Shown here: positions 56,757 through 64,000 of the stretch, piece after piece
Position numbering within the stretch: the first letter of the stretch is position 1
Layout: each line of letters opens with the position of its first letter
Source: Austropuccinia psidii
Lineage: Eukaryota; Basidiomycota; Pucciniomycetes; Pucciniales; Sphaerophragmiaceae
DNA: 64,000 bases
Assembly: GCA_023105745.1 (NCBI GenBank)
Contig: JALGQZ010000008.1
Coordinates: 20,893,866 to 20,957,865, forward strand
Direction of reading: 5' to 3'
The notes under the pieces: model-generated
The model's database searches: none
Told to the model about the DNA's origin: nothing
The model's input: only the letters and a program-made list of their open reading frames with translations
Made by a program: the position numbers and the translations under genes

Positions 56757-57506
56757 ATGCCTGACATTCCAATTAATATTGAAGACTTGTCATCCAAAGA
56801 AGAGATAATCAAAACCAAATTGATCAAACTCACAATAACGAACTGGGTTCAGTGGAGTTGTCAGGTCAAGAATTACTTCATCAGTAAAGGTATTGATGAT
56901 TTGTTTACTGAAGCAACATCAGAGACAAAGAAAACCGCTAAATTTCGCAAGAAAAATAGTAGTGCCATTGCTTTATTATGGTGTAGCATTAGTACTGAAT
57001 TTGAAGGAATTCTGTTAAATAATAAGACATCCTTTCTTGATTGTTGGGAAGCACTGGGAAGCGCCTGTGGAAAAAACTCAATAATTAAATTGAGCAGAAC
57101 TCTACATCAACTGATTAATTTACATTACAATCCAGGAACGTCGCTAGAAAATCACATTGAGGAGTTTCAAAAGCTCCATGCAAATTACCAGTCACTAACT
57201 TCGAGCACTACTACCAGTATGCAATTAACAAGTAATATGGCAGGAGTATTTTTTCTTCATAGTTTAGAAAATGATAATGAAATAAGCAGTCTTTGTCAAA
57301 TGTTATATGACTTAAAACCTTTTAATCTAAGCACCATCACTGACCGTGTTGCTGTAGAACACACTCGTAGACAATCAGAAGGAGCCACCATCCTTATGGC
57401 CGCAAAGTCAAAAAAGGAAGGTACAAAAGAACCTCAGGGTCAGGAGAACCAGCCAAAGGGTCATAAATGCAAAGAAAATAAACCAAGCTGTGTATTAAAA
57501 AGATAA
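56757..57506 (+). pseudogene. Copia-type Gag fragment
   Basis: A 249-codon frame opens with MPDIPINIEDLSSKEEI and has the N-W-V-Q-W motif typical of Copia Gag (UBN2/gag-polypeptide family), followed by a helical capsid region (SRTLHQLINLHY, SLENHIEEFQKLHANY). It ends by running into the partial 3' LTR (57484), so the zinc knuckle and pol are absent. It is intact as an ORF and could give a truncated Gag. This is family knowledge and inference. Confidence 0.75.
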
Positions 57507-57662
57507 ATATAGAACTCTCTCTAGTCAGGTATATCTCCATTCCAGCTAGTATAGCTTAGATTTATGCTTACATATTGTTTTATTCTTTAAAGTATTATTA
57601 ATTACTGGTTTTTTATATTTGTCTAAAGCAATTTTAAATAATTTAAACAACATCTCACTGCA
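57484..57662 (+). repeat. Copia remnant 3' LTR, truncated
   Basis: 179 bp matching 56487-56665 with a few differences. The first 411 bp of the LTR are missing. Confidence 0.82.
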
Positions 57663-57667
57663 CTAAG

Positions 57668-58345
57668 TACTTGTTGAAAGTTTTATAAGGAAGTCTTGTA
57701 TTCAAACGTTTTTCTAGGATTGCTGATTATTTGGTACAACAATAATGGGTAAAACCATCAAAGTCTTTTAATTCTAGGCAAGAACCACAGAATCTCCTGA
57801 TCATTTCTTCTAAACTTTGTATCATTCTTTCTGCTAAACCATAAATTTTGGGGTGGTAAGCTGTTGAGAATGATAATTTTGCCCCAAAAAAATGATGGAG
57901 ATATTTCCATAATCCTGAAGTGAATTTTGGGTCCCTATCACTCAAAATATTCTGTAATAAGCCTGTATTTCTGATGACTCTGTTCCATATCATTATTGTT
58001 TTGTTCATATCTGTCTCATCTTTATGATATTGTCAGAAAATGGGGGTCTCCTCTACCTGTCAAGTAGTACTAGAGATGCATTAAAACTCCTTTCCCCTCC
58101 TGGAGGTAAGGCTGTTACCCAATTAATATGAGCCATTTCCCATGGGGATTTTGGTTCTTGGATTTGGATCATCATTCCAAATTTCATAGCTGTGGGTCTG
58201 TTTTCTTTTTGACATCTGTCACAGTTTTGGGAATATTCTGTATCTTTTCTCCAATTTGGCCACCAAGAGCAGGTTTTTACTCTCTCTAGTGTTCTTTCTT
58301 CTGAGAGATGTCCTGATAAAACACTATCATGGCATCCATATAGTA
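57668..58345 (-). pseudogene. Element E integrase core and zinc finger
   Basis: 57727-58008 encodes SDRDPKF, FSTAYHP and AERMIQSLEEMIRRF from the DD35E core. Upstream pieces in other frames hold the W-x-x-P-N-W and C-x-x-C finger parts. Several frameshifts are present. The pre-insertion frame is split from the tail at 55511-56071 by the Copia remnant. Confidence 0.8.
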
Positions 58346-58354
58346 TAGTGTTTA

Positions 58355-59280
58355 TCAGCGTTCTTTAGAGGTCATGACAGATGTATGTTTGATCCTCTGA
58401 TAAGGAATTCTATCAAGGTGTTGCAATTGTCCTTCATCATATGCTCTTTTCCATACTTCATCTAGTTTGGAGGATAATGATGGATCCTTACAATCTTTTA
58501 TAAAAAGTCGCCATAAGATATGAAAATTTTTATCCATTATGTAGCTTTCTTTAACTTGAGTAAAGAATTATATACCAATATCTGTAACACATATGCCTTC
58601 TATATGATGTTCTGCCTGTGGTACCCATTCTGGGATCTCAGGTGTATTTGCTGAAGCCCATCTTCTAATAAAATCTGCATTTTTATGAATATTTTCAGAT
58701 TGATGAACTATAGTCATATCTTCTCTATATTCTTGTATAGAAACTTTATATCTCAACATGTTACTATTTGGTGTTTTCATATTTAATGAAAATTTGACAG
58801 CATTGCAGTCTGTGATGACATCAAAAACTGTTCCATACAGATATTATTGTAATTCTTCTAAATCCCATACTAGGTAAAGACATTTCATTTGGCTTGCTCC
58901 ATATCTTTCTTCTGTTGGATTGATTTGTCTTTAAATAAATCAAATTGGTCCTTCAATAGGTTTATGATTGATGATTTGTGTCTATTGTAGTGCAGAACCT
59001 ATTCCTTCTCAGCAAGCATCAATGTACAGCTTGCGAGTTAGTTTAAAATATGGCATTAGAAGAAAGGGGGAATTTCTAAGGGCATTTTTCAATTCCTCAT
59101 ATGATTTACCCCTTTCCTCAGGAATTTCATAGACTATCTGTTGGTCACAGAGCTTGTACAAGGATTTCTAAATTATTTCAAAGTCTTTAATATGCTGTCT
59201 GTAGTAACCATAAAATCCTAGAAATGATTGCATTCCTTTTTTGGCTGGGGGCATTGGCTTTAGTATTACTTCTGCTACTT
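58355..59280 (-). pseudogene. Element E RNase H and linker
   Basis: Open pieces at 58355-58537 (KDCKDPSLSSKLDEVWKRAY) and 58568-58780 ([25 protein letters not shown] in place of NADGLSRW) match B. The region between about 58790 and 59280 follows B RNase H with multiple stops. Confidence 0.78.
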
Positions 59281-59284
59281 CTTT

Positions 59285-59683
59285 TTATCTTGGCCCAAAC
59301 TTAGTCAAGATACAACATGTCCAAGTTCTTTTAGCACTATATGCAGAATGACATTTTTTCATGAAAATTCTCATATTTACTTGCACTATCTTTTGTATGA
59401 CTCTTCCTAGTCCTGTCAAGTGATTTTCCCGAAATTCTGAGCAAAGTATTATATCATAAATGTAGATAATTAACCATCCTTCTGAAATTTCTTCAGGAAA
59501 TATGGTATTCATCATTCTTTGATAGTGGGAAGGTGCAGTTTTATACCAAATGGCATTCATAAATACTCATATATTCCAAAGTGGGCTATTATTCTTGGTA
59601 GTTTCTTGGGATTTTCTCTTACCATATTTTTGTTAAAGCCCTTTAGAGCATCCATGGCTGTGATAGAATTTGCCAGTGACAAC
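59285..59683 (-). pseudogene. Element E reverse transcriptase palm
   Basis: MMNTIFPEEISEGWLIIYIY is followed by DIILCSEF, so the catalytic box YIDD is changed to YIYD. Interrupted at 59683 by the solo family-A LTR and continued at 61128. Confidence 0.8.
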
Positions 59684-61122
59684 TGTCAGCTGGAGTCTAT
59701 GTTGAAGCAGTAATTAGGCTATTTACAACTAGAACTATGACTGTGACACGTGGAAATAATTTTGAAATAAGAGATTCAATTTAATATAATGGTTTGGAAT
59801 ATAATAACAGGGTTCTACTATTGAAGAATAGTGGTGGTGAGTACTATTGAGAACCCTGGGTGCAGTCTTACCAGTTGGATGACTATAATAAGAGCTACAA
59901 TAATTAAAATTAGAATTATACCCTGATTATTACCCAAGAGTAAAACTGTTTTTGACAGTTTACTATGTAGGATATTCAAGAGCAGGATGAGGAAATAATT
60001 CTGGCTGTGAAAATCCTCCTTTTTATCCTGAAATTGGGTGGAAAGGGTGCTAGACCTTTCCATGTAGAGGAAGTGAAGATTTTTTCACTCTCTAGTACTG
60101 GCTTGTGGTTTTCAAACAGCCTTTATACCCTGAATTGGGCTCAGATGTGGTTTTGAAACCAAATCTGGGCAGTTTTCACCAATACAGTGTGAAAATTTTC
60201 ATCTGGGGACCTCACAGCCTGATTCTGATGTGTTTGACACGTAGAATGCTGTACAGAAACTGTATGGGACCCCAGTATTGACTGACTTATGAGGTATTGA
60301 AATATTAACATGCTTCTTTGTCTTTTTGACACCTCATCATCAGAGTACAACTGTATCCTGTCATAATACAGCTGTATTGGCCATATTGTGGGATTATAAC
60401 ATTCAAATGGCCATAGTTCTGTCAGTTTTTGAGATATCATGCTCAACGTTGGTTCATTGGATAGCCCTGTATGATCTCTATACAATGATACCCAATTTGG
60501 TATGGTTATCATTAAATATGACAAAGTTATCCCATGTAAAAGGTTTTTGTACATAGGCATGGAGTGGGCAAAAAAGCTGTATTGAGCTTGTTTGCTTCAT
60601 AACTTCTGTTATAGTCGAGATATGAGGAATTGGATGGCACCATAAGATAGCCCTGATTGTGCTCTTTCCAATAAGACCCCACTTCAAGTATCTCACACTA
60701 AAACTGTAGAAGTTAGATGAGAGGTGAATGTTTTGTTCACCCTTATTTGGCCTGAAATTGACCATAACTCCACTAATATTGGTGCTAGCTCAGTTTGGCT
60801 GGTACCATTGGATATCCCTGCCTTAGAGCTTCATTTTGAATACCCATTTGATGGGGTTAAGCCTCTCCTTCTAGATTTTGGATGAGAGGTGAAAATTAAG
60901 GTTTATGCTCAGCAATAACTTTGAGCAGGAATAACTTTGTTATTTCTTGTCCTATGGTGATGGGACTTCTATTTTCAGAAAGAGGTGAGTTTCCTCTTTC
61001 TTTTGATACCTTTTGAGCTGTTTTGGCTCAGCTCCATGTTTTGGTGGTATCTTGGCTATACCATTGGTTTATGGTATTTTGGCTGTCATGCTTGTGCTCT
61101 GGTTTTGAGTCACAGGCTGACA
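59684..61122 (-). repeat. Solo LTR of family A
   Basis: 1439 bp in reverse orientation, from TGTCAGCTGG to GGCTGACA, with perfect ACAAC duplications at 59679-59683 and 61123-61127. No internal sequence, so it is the product of LTR-LTR recombination after insertion in E. ACGCGT is lost here (reads ACACGT). Confidence 0.93.
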
Positions 61123-61127
61123 ACAAC

Positions 61128-62103
61128 TGTGTTGATTTCTCTTGGATTCTGGCTATTGGATATCTGTCAGGGATAGTATAGGTATTTAAAGCTCTAAAAT
61201 TCCCTACGATCTTTGATTTTCAATTTTGCCAAGTTATGATGACAGCTTTAGTGACTTCTACCTGTTCATTATGCCTCAACTTCCTTCATACTCAAAGTTC
61301 CATCAATTCCTTTATTTTCACCCCTAAGGCTTCTCTAGGTCTTGGTTTATCTGGTTAAGCTTGTCTTCTTAAGAGGGGTGGATAAGGTTTTCCCACATTA
61401 AAAGTAATGTCTCCCTCATTCCCAATGATATAAACTAATGGTTTTTTTTTAGTTACAAGAGCACTTTTGTTTTTACATTATATATCAATCAATATTTCCC
61501 TCCTTTGTTCTGTTCATTATCGATTGAATTATGCATCTGTAAGTTGTTCATTTCTGATTGAGTGTTTTTTTGGGCTTATGTATTCATTTTTTATAACATC
61601 AATTTGTTTTTTATTGTTTAAAAAACCAAATTTCTGTCTGTTATTGTCTCCTATGGCAAAATATATGTTTTACTGGTTAGAGATATCTAGCCATAAATTT
61701 ACAAGTAATCATTTCCTAGTATGAATTGGCTACTATTACAGTTATCCATTACTACAAGCTCTACTTTCACTCTGATACATTTAGAAGTGTGAGGGAAAAT
61801 TAGTGTTAAGGAAATTATTCCAAGGGACTTCATCCTTTCACTTGCACTACTAAATTTAACCCCATGTATTGGTATAGGTTTTTCTTCCACATTTGGTATA
61901 ATTCTTTTCAAATAACTCTTACCAACACAGGAGCAGTATGCTCCTGTGTCCAGCTTTAATTTTCCCTCTTGGTTCTCAACCATAGCAATACTCATATTTG
62001 ATTTTCCAGCTGTATATCCCATTCTGTTTGGAGGCTTGGTTCTATGAAGTTTGGAATCTTTTATGTTTGTGAGGCATGTATCAGATGTTCCAACTTGTGG
62101 CAA
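61128..62103 (-). pseudogene. Element E RT fingers and protease
   Basis: Fingers pieces at 61128-61440 are in broken frames. The protease at 61699-62103 is open for 134 codons with LDTGAYCSCVG and FILGNDYL, so its active site is intact. It lines up with B. Stops and shifts separate it from RT. Confidence 0.82.
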
Positions 62104-62156
62104 ACTTGATTTTACATCTAGTACTTCTTATACTAAATCAATATATTATCAATTTT

Positions 62157-62892
62157 TTAATTAGTTATATTAATTTCATCACTTTCAGAAGTTTCTGACT
62201 CCTCCTTGTATTTTTCAGAGTTAGATTCATCATCTTTATCAATTTGGCCTTCTGTTTCCACCATCTCTTTGATTTTTGCCTTTTTTAGACAATTATTGGC
62301 TAAGTGCCTAATACTTCCACATCTATGGCATTGTTTTTGCTCATTATTAATGGTTGTATTGGGTTTGTATTTCTTGTGAAATGTTTTATTTGGACTTTTA
62401 GTGTACAATTTCTTTCCATGTTCTGCCAATTTTAGTTCTTTTAATTATATCTTCTATTGCATAAATATACTCTTCTGTGGAGCATGGCTCTATGCACCTG
62501 CTTCTCAAGGAATTTTCCAGCTCTCCCCTACCATTTTCTGTGACATTTCTAGGTACAGTGCATGCAATCTTTCAACTTGTTTTATGAACCATGTCAAAGG
62601 GTTATCCTCATCTGAGTCAAAGAAGGAACTCTGAAATGAATTTTCTATCTTGTACCTGCAGGCATCATTTTCCCAATTAGTGATTATTTCATTCTTCCAC
62701 CAAGACCAGGTATTTTTACCAATCTGGCATTGATTAAATCAACTGGTAGGTTATAATCCACTTTTAACATGTCAATTGTCTTAATAAATTACATATGATC
62801 ATATCCACCTTCACCTGTCAATGTTGGCCATTTTTTTTCATTGAGATGCTTCCTTCATTGAAACTTTATTATTGTCTTTATGGCTCAAGTTT
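62157..62892 (-). pseudogene. Element E Gag end: capsid and zinc knuckle
   Basis: The zinc knuckle is CHRCGSIRHLANNC, in which the usual Gly before His is changed to Arg. The acidic linker and capsid pieces (WSWWKNEIIT region near 62700) precede it in broken frames up to the W-P-T-L-T-G-E-G motif near 62830. Cut at 62893 by a family-A LTR. Confidence 0.8.
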
Positions 62893-64000
62893 TGTCAGCC
62901 TGTGACTTCAAACCAGAGCACAAGCATGACAGCCAAAATACCATAAACCAATGGTATAGCCAAAATACCACCAAAACATGGAGCTGAGCCAAATTAGCTC
63001 AAAAGGTATCAAAAGAAAGAGGAAACTCATCTTTTTCTGAAAATGTAAGTCCCATCACCATAGGACAAGAAATAACAAAGTTATTCCTGCTCAAAGTTAT
63101 TGCTGAGCATAAACCTTAATTTTCACCTCTCATCTAAAATCTAGAAGGATAGGCTTAACCCCATCAAATGGGTATTCAAAATGAATCTCTAAGCCAGGGC
63201 TATCCAATGGTACTAGCCAAACTGAGCTAGCACCAGTATTACTTGAGTTATGGTCAATTTCAGGCCAAATAAGGGTGAACAAAACATTCACCTCTCATCT
63301 AACTTCTAAAGTTTTAGTGTGAGATACTTAAAGTGGGGTCTTTTTGGAAAGATCACAATCAGGGCTATCTGATGGTGCCATCCATTTCCTCATAGATCAA
63401 CTACAACAGAAGTTATTAGCCAAACAAGCTTAATACAGCTTTTGCCCAAACCACGCCAATGTACAAAAATACTTGTACATGGGATACCTTTGTCATATTT
63501 AATGATAACCATGTCAAGTTGGGTACCATTGTGTAGAGCTCATATAGAGCTATTCAATGAACCAATGTTGATCTTGATATCTCAAAAACTGACAGAGTTA
63601 TGACCATTTTAAGGTCAAAATCCCACCTGCTGTCATATACAGCCTTACCATGGGATAATATCCCATAACCATGAATATGAGGTGTCAAATAGACGAAGAA
63701 GCATGTTTTTACTTCAATACCTCATATGTCAGTCAATACTGGGGTCGCATACAGTTTCTGTACAGCATTCTACGCGTCATACACGTCAGAATCAGGCTGT
63801 GAGGTCCCCAGATGAAAATTTTTACCCTGTATTGGTGAAAACCACCAAGATGTGGTTTCAAAACCACATCTGAGCCCAATACAGGGTATACAGGCTGTTT
63901 GCAAACCACAAGCCTGTCATAGAGAGTGAAAAATCTTCACTTCCTCTACGTGGAAAGGTCTAGTAGCCTTTTCACCTCAATTTCAGGATAAAAGGAGGGC
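62893..64000 (+). repeat. Family-A LTR, runs off the window
   Basis: It starts TGTCAGCCTGTGACTTC and follows the family-A LTR for 1108 bp, including ACGCGT (63772-63777) and the TATA-like GATAAAAGGA at the very end. Whether it is a solo LTR or the 5' end of another element cannot be seen. Confidence 0.9.

Larger units (their letters stand above)
56076..57662 (+). mobile_element. Copia-type LTR remnant with gag only
   Basis: It begins TGTCAGAAAATAATAGG and ends CTCACTGCA, flanked by CTAAG (56071-56075 and 57663-57667). It has a 590-bp 5' LTR, a gag reading frame and only the last 179 bp of the 3' LTR. pol and the rest are deleted. The deletion joins at AAGCTGTGTATTAAA, a site also present at the matching LTR position. 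Richer in CpG than the Gypsy elements around it. Confidence 0.85.
53381..62892 (-). mobile_element. Element E: old B-like Gypsy, disrupted three times
   Basis: The 3' LTR (53381-55374) and then pol and gag pieces in the minus direction run to 62892. A Copia remnant, a solo family-A LTR and a further family-A LTR interrupt or cap it. Many stops, shifts and altered catalytic sites show old age. The gag N-terminus, ORF0 and the 5' LTR are not in the window. Confidence 0.87.

Noticed and set aside
56757..57506. Host gene at the Copia gag frame
   Set aside because: It lies between a complete and a partial LTR copy, inside CTAAG duplications, and has the N-W-x-x-W Copia Gag start.
1..64000. tRNA, rRNA, CRISPR array or host protein-coding genes
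   Set aside because: I saw no rRNA blocks, no spaced direct repeats of CRISPR type and no credible non-element gene. A tRNA scan was not possible by eye.

Overview
This window looks like an AT-rich fungal genome region made almost entirely of nested LTR retrotransposons. I found no host gene, rRNA, tRNA or CRISPR array. The dominant elements are Ty3/Gypsy chromoviruses: Gag with a CCHC knuckle, then protease, reverse transcriptase with YIDD, RNase H, a DD35E integrase and a chromodomain-like tail. There is also one small Copia-type remnant. Element type, low GC and extreme CpG shortage fit a TE-bloated rust fungus (Pucciniales). Austropuccinia psidii is my first guess, which is inference and was not searched.

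Layout. D (about 680-6826, minus) is a decayed, truncated Gypsy. A0 (6827-52932, plus) is an old, broken family-A element that acts as the backbone. Inside A0 lie A2 (7703-27081, plus, family A), which itself carries A1 (9259-18945, minus, family A, TSD TATTA). Also inside A0 are C (30525-40565, minus, TSD GGAAT/AGAAT) and B (41841-52520, plus, TSD ATACA, inserted in A0's 3' LTR). After 448 bp of unassigned DNA comes E (53381-62892, minus, B-like, very decayed). E is interrupted by a Copia remnant (56076-57662, TSD CTAAG), a solo family-A LTR (59684-61122, TSD ACAAC) and the start of another family-A LTR (62893 to the window end).

Most interesting signal. Families A, B, C and D share a 5' gene architecture that I do not recognise from described elements. 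A leader intron ends in AG|TG, and a candidate donor in each family leaves an A, so splicing would build the ATG start codon. A second short phase-1 intron (65-86 nt in A, B and C) contains the ATG of the gag-pol frame just before its acceptor. Removing it joins the upstream exon to a different reading frame that overlaps the 5' part of gag. The product (here called ORF0) would be 333 aa in A1 and A2 and 282 aa in C. It is uninterrupted in all three although gag-pol is broken in each. It shares a GW(N/S/H)(P/T) motif, a basic linker and a C-terminal helix across families. Intron retention would give Gag-Pol and splicing would give ORF0. This is inferred from sequence and needs transcript data.

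Other points: an in-frame TAG between gag and pol in both A copies, one primer-site-like motif shared by all families without an obvious tRNA match, near absence of CpG in Gypsy coding DNA but not in the Copia remnant, and a PBS-like motif with a coding-like tract inside the C LTR.
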